64,000 nt of DNA from Desulfoprunum benzoelyticum (GCF_014201505.1 NZ_JACHEO010000010.1:10924-74923), one strand, 5' to 3'. Numbered from the stretch's first letter, positions 44,461 through 54,296 are shown. A program made the numbers and translations. Notes: generated by a model not told the origin, from the sequence alone.

Positions 44461-46341
44461 TCAGAAATCGATGACGAAGCTGTAGACCCCCTCGACCAGC
44501 CGGGTCTGGACCCTGTGGCCGGAGTGGTTGAAGATCGTCTGCATGCGGATGTTGTCGCGCAGGACCTCGGCGGTGAAGCCGGCGATGCCGTTGCGCTTGG
44601 CCAGGTCGGTCAGGTGTTTGAACAGGAAGGAGCCGATGCGTCGGCCCTGCCAGTCGTCGCGGACGACGAAGGCGACCTCGGCCCGGTTGGTTTTTTCGTC
44701 GAGGTAGTAGCGGCCGACGGCGACGATATCCTCGCCGTGGGCCTCGGGGACGGTGCCGACGATCGCCACGTCCTTGCGGTGGTCGACGTAGACGAAATCC
44801 TGGATCTGGCGATGGCTGAAGGCCACCTGGCTGCTCATGAAGCGGTAGTAGATGGTCTCCCGCGACAGGGTGTAGACCAGGTCGCGCATCAGCGGCTCGT
44901 CGGTCGGCTGGATCGAGCGGATCGTCATCTGGGTGCCGTCCTCGAGCAGCAGCACGGTGCGCATCGTCTCGTCGGTGGGGAGGATGATTTTGTCGCCGAC
45001 CCGGGCCATGTCGGGCCGGATGTAGTGGGCCTCGATGGCCTCCCGGAACAGCTGCTCGCGGAATTTCGGATGGGCGATCGCGATCAGGGCCATGACCCGC
45101 TCCTGCACGCTCTTGCCGTAGAGATAGGCGACGCCGTATTCGGTGACGACGTAGGAGACGGCGCCGCGGGTGATCGAGACCCCGGAGCCGGGGCTGAGCT
45201 GGGTCATGATGTTGGAGCGGCTGCCGTCGAGGCTGGTCGAGGGCAGGGCGACGATGCTCTTGCCCTCCTTGCTGACGGTGGCGCCGCGGTTGAAATCGAC
45301 GAGGCCGCCGATCCCGGAATAGAGCATCCCGGCCTGGGAATCGGAGCAGATCTGGCCGGTGAGGTCGATCTCCTGGGCCATGTTGATCGCCACCATCTTC
45401 GTCTGCTGGCTGATGACCCGGAAATCGTTGACGTATTCGGTCGGACGGAAGCAGAACAGGGGGTTGTCGTTGACGGCATCGTACAGCTCCTTCGTCCCCA
45501 TGCAGAAACTGGCGACGATCCGGCCGCGGTCGCTCGACTTGCGTGCGCCGTTGACGGCGCCGGAGCGGATCAGGTGAAGGATCGAGTCGGTGATCATCTC
45601 ACTGTGGATGCCGAGGTCCTTCTTGTCCTTGAGGAATTCCATCGTCGCATGGGGCAGGCGGCCGAGCCCCTGCATCCGGCCGAGACCGAACTGGATCGTC
45701 GCCCCGTCGGGGACGAGGGTGGCGATATTGCGGCCGATCATCCGGCTGATCTCATGCGTCGAATCATCCTCCCGTTCGATCAGCGGGACGTCGGCCGGCA
45801 CCAGGATATCGATGTCGTAGATATCGATGACGCTGTCGCCCCGGGTCCAGGGCATCTGCGGGTTGACCTGGGCGATGATCAGCGAGGCGTTCTCGACCGC
45901 GCTCTTGACGATATCGACGGAGATCCCGAGGCTGACCTTGCCGTGCCTGTTCGGCGGCGTGGTCTGGATCAGGGCCACGTCGAGCGGCAGCAGGCCGGTG
46001 TTGAAGAGGTGGGGGATGTTCGACAGGAAGATCGGGGTGTAGCTGCCCAGCCCCTCCTGGATCATGTCGCGGACGTTCTGGCCGATGAAGAAGGAATTGA
46101 GCCGGAAACAGTCGGCGTATTTCTTCCGGGCATAGGAGGCGTCGCCCTTGGTGAAGAGCTGGATGATCTCGACGTCGGAGAGCTCGCCGGCCCTGGCGGT
46201 CAGGGCCTTGACCAACTCCGTCGGTTCGCCGCAGCCGGTGCCGATGAAGACCCGCTGTCCGGAGCGGATCTCCTTGAGCGCCTTCTGCGGGCTGCGCACC
46301 ATCGCCGCATACCGTTCCTGCCAGTTGCTGTCAAACTCCAT
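44461..46341 (-). CDS. Acetyl-CoA hydrolase/transferase fused to a GNAT acetyltransferase
   Basis: 626 aa from MEFDSNWQERY, with AAGG seven bases upstream; the further upstream extension has no homology. Residues about 20-460 are a 4-hydroxybutyrate CoA-transferase/acetyl-CoA hydrolase domain (GSGCGEP-like IGTGCGEPTELV, GIGGLVDFNRGA, ITRGAVSYVVTEYGVAYLYGKSVQER). Residues about 470-626 are a GNAT domain (IRSIQPTDEPLMRDLVYTLSRETIYYRFM, VAFVVRDDWQGRRIGSFLFKHLTDLAKR). It may move CoA between acetate and another acid and acetylate a protein or small molecule. It lies 49 bp after the ADP-forming synthetase gene. Confidence 0.88.
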   Translation of the reverse strand: MEFDSNWQERYAAMVRSPQKALKEIRSGQRVFIGTGCGEPTELVKALTARAGELSDVEIIQLFTKGDASYARKKYADCFRLNSFFIGQNVRDMIQEGLGSYTPIFLSNIPHLFNTGLLPLDVALIQTTPPNRHGKVSLGISVDIVKSAVENASLIIAQVNPQMPWTRGDSVIDIYDIDILVPADVPLIEREDDSTHEISRMIGRNIATLVPDGATIQFGLGRMQGLGRLPHATMEFLKDKKDLGIHSEMITDSILHLIRSGAVNGARKSSDRGRIVASFCMGTKELYDAVNDNPLFCFRPTEYVNDFRVISQQTKMVAINMAQEIDLTGQICSDSQAGMLYSGIGGLVDFNRGATVSKEGKSIVALPSTSLDGSRSNIMTQLSPGSGVSITRGAVSYVVTEYGVAYLYGKSVQERVMALIAIAHPKFREQLFREAIEAHYIRPDMARVGDKIILPTDETMRTVLLLEDGTQMTIRSIQPTDEPLMRDLVYTLSRETIYYRFMSSQVAFSHRQIQDFVYVDHRKDVAIVGTVPEAHGEDIVAVGRYYLDEKTNRAEVAFVVRDDWQGRRIGSFLFKHLTDLAKRNGIAGFTAEVLRDNIRMQTIFNHSGHRVQTRLVEGVYSFVIDF

Positions 46342-46390
46342 ATCGTTGCACCTTGGTAGATGATTTTTTGCAGTTCGCCCTCGTGGCCGC

Positions 46391-48502
46391 TCAGCCCCGC
46401 TTGTTCTCAAGCGGTCGGGCCAGGGTGATCCTGGCGTCGGCGACGACCGGGTCGGTGCCGATGTCGCCGACGATGAAGGGGTTGATGTCGAGTTCGGTGA
46501 TCTGGGGAAAATCGGTCGTCAACTGGCTGATCCGCTGCAGGCCGGTGGCGATCGCCGGGATATCGACCCCCTTCTGCCCCCGCTTGCCTTCGAGGATGCC
46601 GTAGGAACGGGTCGATTTGAGCATCTGGATCGCCTCCTCCTGGGTGATCGGGGCGAGGTGGAAGGTGACGTCCTTCATGACCTCGACGAAGATGCCGCCG
46701 AGACCGAACATCAGCATCGGCCCGAACTGGGGATCGCGGCTCATGCCGAGGATGATCTCCAGGCCGGGATCGGCCATCTTCTCGAGATAGACCCCTTCGA
46801 TCCTGGCGTTCGGCACCTGCTGGAGGATGCGCATCATCATCAGGTCGAAGGCGTCGCGCACCTGCTGCACGGTCGCGAGGTGGAGCTTGACCCCGCCCAT
46901 GTCGCTCTTGTGGACGATGTCCTGGGAGACGATCTTCATCGCCACCGGGAAGCCGATGCCGCGGGCGTATTCCATCGCCTCCTCGGCCGAGGTGATGAGT
47001 CGGCCCGGCAGGATGTTGAAGCCGTAGGCGTCGAGAATCTTCTTGGCCTTGCTCTCGTTGAGCTGGAAGATGCCGTTGCTGATGTTGCGGCCGATGATGC
47101 GGGAGGCGCGGCGGCGGTTGACCCGGAAACGGGTGACGACCCGCGGCGGCCGGTTCTTCCAGGTGGCGTACTGGTACATGACCTTCAGGGCGGCCACCGC
47201 CCGCTCCGGCGACTCGTAGTCGGGGAGGCTGGCGGCCGTCAGTTCCTGGCGGCCGGGCAGGACCTCCTTGCCGCCCATGAACGAGGCGAGGACCGGTTTG
47301 CTGCCGTCGATCGAGCGGGCGATGCGCCGGGCCGTCTCTCTGGGGTCGGTCATCGCCTGGGGGGTGAGGATGACGATGACCGCATCGACCGAGTCGTCGC
47401 TCTGGGCCGCCAAGAGCGCATCGGCATAGCGCTCGGGCGGGGCGTCGCCGAGGACGTCGACCGGGTTGCCGACGGAGGCGGCGGCCGGCAGTTTTTCCCG
47501 AAGCGAGGTCGCGGTGTTGGTCTCGAGTTCGGCGACGGTCATGCCGGCATGTTCGACCGCATCCGCCGCCATGGTGCCGGGGCCGCCGGCATTGGTGATG
47601 ATCAGGACCCGGTCACCCTTGGGCAGGGGCTGCATCGACAGGGCGGTGGCGTAGTCGAAGAGGGCCTCGAAGGTGTCGGCGCGGATGACGCCGGAGCGCT
47701 TGAAGGCGGCGCCGTAGGCGGTGTCGGCCCCGGCCAGGACGCCGGTGTGGCTGGCGGCCGCCTTCTGCCCGGCCTTGCTGGTGCCCGATTTGAGGATGAT
47801 CACCGGCTTGATCGAGCAGGTGTCGGTGGCGGTCTTGATAAAGGAATCGCCGGCGACGATGTTTTCGAGGTAGCCGACGATGACGTCGGTATCGGGATCG
47901 CCGGCGAAATATTCCAGCATGTGGTTCTCGTTGATATCGGCCTTGTTGCCGATGCTGATCAGCTTCGACAGGCCGAGATTGCGGCCTTCGGCGAGGTCGA
48001 GGATCGAGGTGCAGAGGGCACCGGACTGGGAGAAGACGCCGATCCGGCCCGTCCTGGGAAGAGAGCCGGCGAACGAGCTGTTGAGTCTGTTTCCGGTGTT
48101 GAGCAGGCCGAGGCAGTTGGGGCCGACCAGCCGGGCGCCGTTGCGGCGGCAGAGATCGGTCAGCTCGGCCTCGAGTTCGGCCCCTTCGCTCCCGGTCTCC
48201 TTGAAGCCGGCGGTGATCATGATGACATTTCTGGCGCCTTTGGCGAGGGCATCCTTGACCGTCGACAGCACGTGCGGTTTGGGGACCGCGACGATGGCCT
48301 GGTCGACGGTGCCGGGGTATTCCCTGAGACTCGGGTAGACCTTGAGATCAAAGAGGGTGCCGCCGGCGGGGTTGACGGGGATGATGTCGCCGGCAAAGCC
48401 GTCTTTGACCAGATTGGCGAGAATATCGTGGCCCACCTTGCCCGGCTGCCTGGAGGCGCCGATGACGGCAACGTTTTCCGGGAAAAAGAGATTTTCTAGC
48501 AT
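46391..48502 (-). CDS. ADP-forming acetate-CoA ligase (acyl-CoA synthetase) family protein
   Basis: 703 aa. CoA-binding domain (VAVIGASRQPGKVGHDILANLV), succinyl-CoA-ligase-like domains with the phosphohistidine in KAAASHTGVLAGAD (near residue 252), and a C-terminal ATP-grasp domain (LNESKAKKILDAYGFNILPGRLITSAEEAMEYARGIGFPVAMKIVSQDIVHKSDMGGVKL). The reaction is acyl-CoA + ADP + Pi to acid + CoA + ATP, or the reverse. Both alpha and beta parts are in one chain. First gene of a leftward pair with the CoA transferase-GNAT; divergent from a FadR-type regulator. Confidence 0.92.
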   Translation of the reverse strand: MLENLFFPENVAVIGASRQPGKVGHDILANLVKDGFAGDIIPVNPAGGTLFDLKVYPSLREYPGTVDQAIVAVPKPHVLSTVKDALAKGARNVIMITAGFKETGSEGAELEAELTDLCRRNGARLVGPNCLGLLNTGNRLNSSFAGSLPRTGRIGVFSQSGALCTSILDLAEGRNLGLSKLISIGNKADINENHMLEYFAGDPDTDVIVGYLENIVAGDSFIKTATDTCSIKPVIILKSGTSKAGQKAAASHTGVLAGADTAYGAAFKRSGVIRADTFEALFDYATALSMQPLPKGDRVLIITNAGGPGTMAADAVEHAGMTVAELETNTATSLREKLPAAASVGNPVDVLGDAPPERYADALLAAQSDDSVDAVIVILTPQAMTDPRETARRIARSIDGSKPVLASFMGGKEVLPGRQELTAASLPDYESPERAVAALKVMYQYATWKNRPPRVVTRFRVNRRRASRIIGRNISNGIFQLNESKAKKILDAYGFNILPGRLITSAEEAMEYARGIGFPVAMKIVSQDIVHKSDMGGVKLHLATVQQVRDAFDLMMMRILQQVPNARIEGVYLEKMADPGLEIILGMSRDPQFGPMLMFGLGGIFVEVMKDVTFHLAPITQEEAIQMLKSTRSYGILEGKRGQKGVDIPAIATGLQRISQLTTDFPQITELDINPFIVGDIGTDPVVADARITLARPLENKRG

Positions 48503-48922
48503 AACGGTGTCGGTCCTCTCGTGACGTGCCGATAGAATTCAGCAGAGATGCGTAATGTCCGGATTTTTTGGGTGTCAAAAGTACTGAAACAGTCTATATC
48601 ATGTCCCTTTGTCTGGCAAGCCCGGGGCCCGACAAAAGCATGTCCGTCATTGCCGGACGCGATTCGATCCGGTTTTGTGTCATCGTGATCTGCACCGGGA
48701 GAAATGGTTAGGCATGATTTTTCGACCCGGCGGCAGCCAGATCGGCAAATCATGTTGAATCCTGATGGTTTTTTATTGCACCTTTTGCGAAATTTCCGTA
48801 ACATTAAGCAGTTTGAATATCAGTTACCCGTATGATATGGCAAAAACGCCGGATCGATTCCGGAAAACCCTGTCAAACCGTCTCCTCCCGGGGCCTGACG
48901 GCATATTCCACACTCTCTGACT
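48503..48922. other. Divergent spacer between acyl-CoA synthetase and FadR-type regulator
   Basis: 420 bp. It holds a promoter-like pair for the regulator (48776-48804) and, on the minus strand, TTGACA (48573-48578) about 70 bp before the synthetase ATG without a good -10. I see no clear GntR-type operator and no gene. Confidence 0.45.
48776..48804 (+). promoter_or_regulatory. Sigma-70 promoter candidate for the FadR-type regulator
   Basis: TTGCAC (48776-48781), 17-bp spacer, TAACAT (48799-48804). Confidence 0.4.
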
Positions 48923-49624
48923 ATGGTACTCAAGCCGATCAAACCAAAGCGAATATCCGACCAGGTCTTTGAACAGATACGGGAACTCATCTATAAAGGC
49001 GAGTTCAAGCCGGGCCAGCAGATACCGCCGGAGAGGGAACTGGCCGACTCGATGTCGGTCAGTCGAACGTCCGTCAGGAACGCCATAGAAAAGATGGTGG
49101 GTATGGGCCTGCTCGAACACCGGCAGGGGCAGGGGACCTTTGTCAGCCTGCCGGACGGCCAGCGTAGCGGCTCTCTCGGGATTTCGATGTCGATCGAGGA
49201 GGCGAGCATCGACGACCTCCTCGAGGTCCGCATGGGGCTTGAATGCAATTCCGCCTTTCTGGCGGCGAAACGGGCCGGCCAGACCGATCTGCTGGCGATG
49301 GAGAAATGTCTTATCGAAATGGAGACGGATCTCCAGGAAACCGAGAGGATCGGCATCGGGTCGGACACCGCCTTCCACATGGCGGTTACATTTGCCACCA
49401 AGAATCCCGTGCTGATCCACCTGATGCGGAATTTTTACGACTTCCTCTTTGTTGGTATCAAAAAAAACCTCACCCATATGTATGACGATCCCGGATCGCT
49501 GGCGGACATTCTCAATCATCATCGGTCGGTATTCGAATGTATCCGCAACCGTGAACCGGAAAAGGCCTTTGAGGCCATGCGCGAGCATATCATCTATGTG
49601 AAGGAATATTTTCACAGTCGCTGA
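48923..49624 (+). CDS. FadR-subfamily GntR transcriptional regulator
   Basis: 233 aa. The N-terminal winged helix-turn-helix (ISDQVFEQIRELIYKGEFKPGQQIPPERELADSMSVSRTSVRNAIEKMVGMGLLEHRQGQGTFV) is a textbook GntR domain; the C-terminal FCD domain (about 90-230) has metal/ligand histidines (FHMAV, HHRSVFECIRNREPEKAFEAMREHI). FCD regulators respond to organic acids or acyl-CoA. Divergence from the acyl-CoA synthetase/CoA-transferase operon suggests it controls that operon. Confidence 0.92.
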   Translation: MVLKPIKPKRISDQVFEQIRELIYKGEFKPGQQIPPERELADSMSVSRTSVRNAIEKMVGMGLLEHRQGQGTFVSLPDGQRSGSLGISMSIEEASIDDLLEVRMGLECNSAFLAAKRAGQTDLLAMEKCLIEMETDLQETERIGIGSDTAFHMAVTFATKNPVLIHLMRNFYDFLFVGIKKNLTHMYDDPGSLADILNHHRSVFECIRNREPEKAFEAMREHIIYVKEYFHSR

Positions 49625-49895
49625 CCGGCCCGGAAGACGCTCGCCGCGCTTCCGCGGCGCCTCGCCGGTGTTTCTCTCTTTTTGCCGTACCTCGGCGCCT
49701 CTTCGATCAGGGGCCTCCATCCGCTGCGTAATCTTTTGAACTCCAGGGGGACAGCCCCCGGCCCGGCCAACCCGGGATCGTCGAAGAAGGGCTTGACCAA
49801 CAGTTATGCCGCCTCTATAGTGCAGGTGTCGTCGAAAATCGCTGCAATTCTGAAGCAGTAATCACTGTCTCCAATCCCGCCACGGGGAGGTGCCC

Positions 49896-51080
49896 ATGTT
49901 GCCCGGTACGCCGGATCTTTTTCCCGAGCCGGACGAGCCGATCTTTCTCGGCCACTGCTCCGTTTCCCCGCTGTATCGCCCGGCAGCCCGGGCCATCCGC
50001 GACTTTACCGACGATATCGCCGTCCACGGGGTGGGCGGCCTGAAGAATCACCTCGACATCCTGCCGCGCCTGCACGCCAACGCCGGCCGGCTGCTCGGCT
50101 GCCCCGCCGCCGACGTCTCCTTCGTTCACAACACCGCCGAGGCCCTGTCGATGGTGGCCAACGGCTATCCCTTCGCCCCCGGCGATCAGGTCGTCAGCTA
50201 TGTCCACGAATACCCGAGCAACCACTATCCCTGGGCCCTGCAGGGCCGGCGCGGGGTCGAGCTGATCCTCCTCGCCGACCGCGACCCGCTCGGCCGTCCC
50301 GCTCCCGGCGACCGGCCGCGGGGCTGGTCGCTGGAGGAGCTCGAGGCGCGGGTGACGGCGCGAACCCGGGTCGTCGCCGTCAGCCACGTCCAGTTCTCCT
50401 CCGGCTACGCCGCCGATCTCCGGCTTCTCGGGAGTTTCTGTCGGGAACGGGGGATCGACCTGGTGGTCGACTGCGCCCAGAGCCTCGGCTGCCTGCCGGT
50501 CCGGCCGGAGGATTGCCATATCGCCGCCCTCGCCGCGTCCGGTTGGAAATGGCTGATGGGGCCATGGGCCAGCGGCCTGCTCTACACCAGCAGTGATTTC
50601 CGTCGCAAACTGCAGCCGGTCATGACCGGTCCCGGGATGATGCGGCAGGGTCTCGACTACCTCGATCATCGCTGGAACCCCCATGACGATGGGCGGCTGT
50701 TCGAATATTCGACCGTGGCCTGGGACCATGCCGCCGGCCTCAACGCCGTGCTGGAGGAGGTCTTCCTCCGCTACGACATCGCGGCGATCCGCGACGAGGT
50801 CTTCCGCCTGCAGGAGGTCTTTCTCGCCCACTGCGACCCGGTGCTGGTCCGACCGCTGCGGTTTGCCGCGGGCAACCGGTCGGGCATCGTCGCCCTCGAG
50901 GTCGACGGCGATCTGGGGACCATCATGCAGCAACTCGCCACCGCCGGAGTGGTGATGACCGGGCCGGCCGGCTACCTGCGGCTGGCGCCCCATTTCTATC
51001 AACAGGACCGGCAGATGATCGGGGCGGCGGCGATCGTCAACCGGATCTGCGCCGAACAACGTTCAAAGGGAGACAACTGA
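49896..51080 (+). CDS. Class V aminotransferase-fold PLP enzyme
   Basis: 394 aa. ATG with GGGGAGG five bases upstream. Kynureninase/cysteine-desulfurase-like fold: FLGHCSVSPLYRPAARAI, FVHNTAEALSMVANGYPF, VAVSHVQFSSGYAADLR, DLVVDCAQSLGCLPV, and the PLP lysine in AASGWKWLMGPWASGLLY. The cysteine needed by desulfurases is not evident, so the reaction is unclear. Its stop overlaps the next ATG by one base; the SDR gene is co-translated. Confidence 0.85.
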   Translation: MLPGTPDLFPEPDEPIFLGHCSVSPLYRPAARAIRDFTDDIAVHGVGGLKNHLDILPRLHANAGRLLGCPAADVSFVHNTAEALSMVANGYPFAPGDQVVSYVHEYPSNHYPWALQGRRGVELILLADRDPLGRPAPGDRPRGWSLEELEARVTARTRVVAVSHVQFSSGYAADLRLLGSFCRERGIDLVVDCAQSLGCLPVRPEDCHIAALAASGWKWLMGPWASGLLYTSSDFRRKLQPVMTGPGMMRQGLDYLDHRWNPHDDGRLFEYSTVAWDHAAGLNAVLEEVFLRYDIAAIRDEVFRLQEVFLAHCDPVLVRPLRFAAGNRSGIVALEVDGDLGTIMQQLATAGVVMTGPAGYLRLAPHFYQQDRQMIGAAAIVNRICAEQRSKGDN

Positions 51081-51832
51081 TGGCAAAAACGATCGTCATT
51101 ACCGGGGCGACCTCCGGTTTCGGCCGGGCCTGCGCCGAGCTGTTCGCCGGCGCCGGCTGGCAGCTGGTGCTCTGCGGCAGGAGAGAGGAGAGGCTGGGGC
51201 AACTGGCGCAGCAGCTGAGCGGTGTTCCGGTTCATTGCGCCTGTTTCGACGTCCGGCAGCTGGCCGAGGTGGAGAAGATGGTGGCGGCCCTGCCCGAGAA
51301 TTTTCGGGCAGTCGATGTCCTGGTCAACAACGCCGGCCTGGCCCTCGGCCTCAATCCGGCTCAGACCGCCGACCTCGGCGACTGGGAGGTCATGGTCGAC
51401 ACCAATATCAAGGGGCTGCTGTACATGACCCGCCTCCTCCTGCCGGGAATGGTGGCGCGCAAGCGGGGGCACATCGTCAATACCGGCTCGATCGCCGGAA
51501 CCTGGCCGTATCCCGGCGGCAACGCCTATGGGGCGACCAAGGCCTTCGTCGGCCAGTTTTCCAACAACCTGCGCTGCGATCTCCATGGCACCGGCGTCAG
51601 GGTCACCAACATCGAGCCGGGGCTGGCCGAGACCGAATTTTCGGTGGTCCGCTTCGGAGGCGACAAGGACAAGGCCGATGCGGTCTATGCCGGCACCGAG
51701 CCGCTGACCGCCGTCGATATCGCCGAGATCGTCCACTGGGTCGCCTGCCGGCCGGCCCATGTCAACATCAACCGGGTCGAGGTCATGCCGGTCTGCCAGA
51801 GCTGGAACCCGTTCGCCATCGATCGGCAGTGA
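51080..51832 (+). CDS. Short-chain dehydrogenase/reductase (YdfG-like)
   Basis: 250 aa. Cofactor motif TGATSGFGRACAELFAG with CGRREERL (arginine suggests NADP), NNAGLALG, and the catalytic S-Y-K set (TGSIAGTWPYPGGNAYGATKAFV). The C-terminal NINRVEVMPVCQSWNPFAIDR is typical of YdfG-type 3-hydroxy acid/serine dehydrogenases. Operon with the PLP enzyme. Confidence 0.92.
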   Translation: MAKTIVITGATSGFGRACAELFAGAGWQLVLCGRREERLGQLAQQLSGVPVHCACFDVRQLAEVEKMVAALPENFRAVDVLVNNAGLALGLNPAQTADLGDWEVMVDTNIKGLLYMTRLLLPGMVARKRGHIVNTGSIAGTWPYPGGNAYGATKAFVGQFSNNLRCDLHGTGVRVTNIEPGLAETEFSVVRFGGDKDKADAVYAGTEPLTAVDIAEIVHWVACRPAHVNINRVEVMPVCQSWNPFAIDRQ

Positions 51833-52006
51833 AAGCAGGGCAATAACGGTACGGCGATGCCGCTTCGGACCGGGACGGCAACGGCTGGGCCGGGGCTGCC
51901 GGTGTCGCCGCCGTCGTCGATCAAAGGGAAATATCTCGAATCATCCTCGGGAGTTCAGCCGGAAAAACGAGGATGAAGAAAACCTGAAGGCGGTCGGTGA
52001 TCGATG

Positions 52007-52456
52007 TCAGCGCGTTTCGCCGCGCTCGAACCGGGCAATCTTTGCGATCCTGGCGACATGTCTGCCGGCCTCAAATTCAGCATCCAGCCATGTGGCGACA
52101 ATCCCGGTTGCGGCATCCGGTGCAATCAATCTCGCCCCCAGCGCGATCATATTGGCATTGTTATGCTGTTTCGCCAATCTCGCCGCCTCCGTATTCCAGC
52201 ACAGAGCGCAGCGGATCCCTTCGACCTTGTTCGCGGCAATGGCCTCGCCATTGCCGCTGCCGCCGATGACTATTCCGCAGTGTGCCCTTCCATCGGCAAC
52301 GGCTTCCGCCGCGGGAATGATAAAATCGGGATAGTCAACGGACTCTCCGGAATCGGTCCCGAAATCCAGGGTTTCGCACCCTCGGGCGGCGAGAAATCTT
52401 TTCAGTTCCTCCTTGAGCACATATCCGGCGTGGTCTGACCCCAGAGCTACTATCAT
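52007..52456 (-). CDS. rpiB: Ribose-5-phosphate isomerase B
   Basis: 149 aa, normal. IALGSDHAGYVLKEELKRFL start, SVDYPDF, and HNNANMIALGARLI are conserved. The catalytic region reads CGIVIGGSGNGEAIAANKVEGIRCALCW: the cysteine of E. coli-type RpiB is glycine, and the GGSGNGE version with glutamate matches the mycobacterial type. It interconverts ribose-5-P and ribulose-5-P. Confidence 0.93.
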   Translation of the reverse strand: MIVALGSDHAGYVLKEELKRFLAARGCETLDFGTDSGESVDYPDFIIPAAEAVADGRAHCGIVIGGSGNGEAIAANKVEGIRCALCWNTEAARLAKQHNNANMIALGARLIAPDAATGIVATWLDAEFEAGRHVARIAKIARFERGETR

Positions 52457-52717
52457 GGCGCTGTCTCCCAGGATTCGTGTCTATCGTTCAGTTGCAGACA
52501 TCGGCTTCGTTCACAAGCTTCAGGTAATCTTCCCGGCACGGAATGAACGCCTTCATGGCGATGCAACCATGGAGTATTCGTTTTTATTCCGATCTCTACC
52601 GGAGTTTCAATAGAGCCGTTAGCGGATTTGCTGCCGTACACTGTCTTTCCCGGGATGTTGCCGCGATCCTGTCGCTGTATCAGAACAAGTTCCCCGGTAT
52701 CGGAAGGATCCGGCCGA

Positions 52718-53203
52718 CTACGCGGTCAGGTCGATATCCAGCCAGTTTTTGCATATATGACAGTACACTTCAGAGAGATAGACAATGCCGATAACCTTGC
52801 TGCCTGTGACGACGGGCAGTCTGCGACATTTGTCCTTGACCATCCGGTCGACGACTTTCATGATATCGGTGTCCGGCAGGACATACTTGACCGGAGTATT
52901 CATTACCTGCTCGACGGTCAGTTCCTTGAACCGGTTGACATAGGACTCGAGCTCCTGTATCCCGATCTGGACGCTGTCTCCCAGGTAGTTCAAAAAAGGC
53001 GGTCGTATATGGTAAAGAATATCGAACATTGAGAGAACGCCGACAAGATCGCCGAAATCATTCGTCACCATGACACAGATCGTTTTATAGCCGGTTTCCC
53101 TGACCTTGCCGTTGTATATCAACCTGACGGCCTCGGTTACCGATGCATGGTGGTTGATAGTGCTGAATTCCGTAACCATGATATCTCTTGCAGTCTGTCG
53201 CAT
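52718..53203 (-). CDS. CBS-domain protein
   Basis: 161 aa with two CBS domains and little else: ARDIMVTEFSTINHHASVTEAVRLIYNGKVRETGYKTICVMVTNDFGDLVGVLSMFDIL and VEQVMNTPVKYVLPDTDIMKVVDRMVKDKCRRLPVVTGSKVIGIVYLSEVY. Such proteins bind adenine nucleotides and regulate a partner. The start at 53203 has GAGG nine bases upstream; the ATG at 53218 precedes that site and is less likely. Confidence 0.88.
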   Translation of the reverse strand: MRQTARDIMVTEFSTINHHASVTEAVRLIYNGKVRETGYKTICVMVTNDFGDLVGVLSMFDILYHIRPPFLNYLGDSVQIGIQELESYVNRFKELTVEQVMNTPVKYVLPDTDIMKVVDRMVKDKCRRLPVVTGSKVIGIVYLSEVYCHICKNWLDIDLTA

Positions 53204-53466
53204 AGGTCCGATCCTCATTCAGTTTGAGATTTACTCGGTTTCTTAACCATTTATTGATACTACTCGATTCATCTCCAGGCCCTCAAGACAATTTTTGCTC
53301 TATCCCGAGCCGTTCAGGCAGATCAGAGGCTTTGCCGGCTGAGCAGGGGATTTCCGGCCGTTGCCAATGAAAATCGCGTGAACCCGGTAGCGGTTGCTGC
53401 TACAATGTAGCTAATGGGATCCGGGCAATTGTTGGGATCGAAGTCAAAAAAGGAGATTTGCAAGGT

Positions 53467-54138
53467 ATGAAAATAATCGGCATTGTTGGAAGTCCTCGAA
53501 AGATAAAAGGAAATACCGGTCGTTTGATGGTGGAGGTATTGAAGGGAGCGGAGGCGGAAGGCGCCACGTATGAAACAATTGCGCTCCCGGGCGGGACCAT
53601 CAAGCCATGCAAGGGCTGTGATGTCTGTCACAAGAAGGGGATCTGCCCGCAGAAGGATGATTTTGAAGACCTGAAGGCGAAAATCATCGCCAGCGACGGT
53701 GTCGTTCTGGCCAGTCCCAACTACATTTTCAGCGTCAGCGCCCAGCTGAAGGCCTTTATGGATCGATGCTGCGGCGTCGTTCATTGCCTTGGCTTCGAAG
53801 GCAGGTACGGGGCCGCGGTGGTGACATCGGGAGGCGGCGACGAAGAGCCCGTCGCCGAGTATATGAACCAGTTCCTGATCGCCACCGGCATCACCCCGGT
53901 CGGTTCGGTCTGGGCCAACATGGGAGAGTTGCCCAACTATGAATTCACTCCGGAAATAGTGGAGAATGCCCGGTCCCTCGGGCGCAAACTGGTCCATGAC
54001 TGGCAAAATCAGATTGCATCGCCCGAGATCGCGGAGCGCAAGGCCCAGTTCAAGGAAAGGATGCGGCAGTTGATGCTGTACTGCCGGCAGGAGTGGCCGT
54101 TTGAAGCTCAGTACTGGGAGAAGACCCGGGGGTTATGA
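53467..54138 (+). CDS. NADPH-dependent FMN reductase / iron-sulfur flavoprotein
   Basis: 223 aa. Flavodoxin-like fold with the FMN phosphate loop GSPRKIKGNTGRLM and the cysteine set CKGCDVCHKKGICPQKDDFE, the compact [4Fe-4S] motif of the iron-sulfur flavoprotein family; SPNYIFSVSAQLKAFMDRC is the FMN-contact region. AGGAG lies eleven bases before this ATG; a TTG nine bases earlier is too close to that site. Probable electron carrier or quinone/oxygen reductase. Confidence 0.88.
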   Translation: MKIIGIVGSPRKIKGNTGRLMVEVLKGAEAEGATYETIALPGGTIKPCKGCDVCHKKGICPQKDDFEDLKAKIIASDGVVLASPNYIFSVSAQLKAFMDRCCGVVHCLGFEGRYGAAVVTSGGGDEEPVAEYMNQFLIATGITPVGSVWANMGELPNYEFTPEIVENARSLGRKLVHDWQNQIASPEIAERKAQFKERMRQLMLYCRQEWPFEAQYWEKTRGL

Positions 54139-54266
54139 ACCTGGATCGAACCGTAATCCGGAAGAGATGACGACAGTCAACCGATACGTGTTGGCCAGGG
54201 TCGCCGAGCGATCGGTGGAAGAGGGGCGGGGTGGCGGTCGAGACCCGGCTGAAGGCGAAAAAACCG

Positions 54267-54296
54267 TTGACAGCCCCGCCGCTACTGGTGTAGAGT
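54267..54296 (+). promoter_or_regulatory. Sigma-70 promoter candidate for the tRNA genes
   Basis: Perfect TTGACA (54267-54272), 18-bp spacer, TAGAGT (54291-54296); about 95 bp before tRNA-Asn. Confidence 0.45.
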
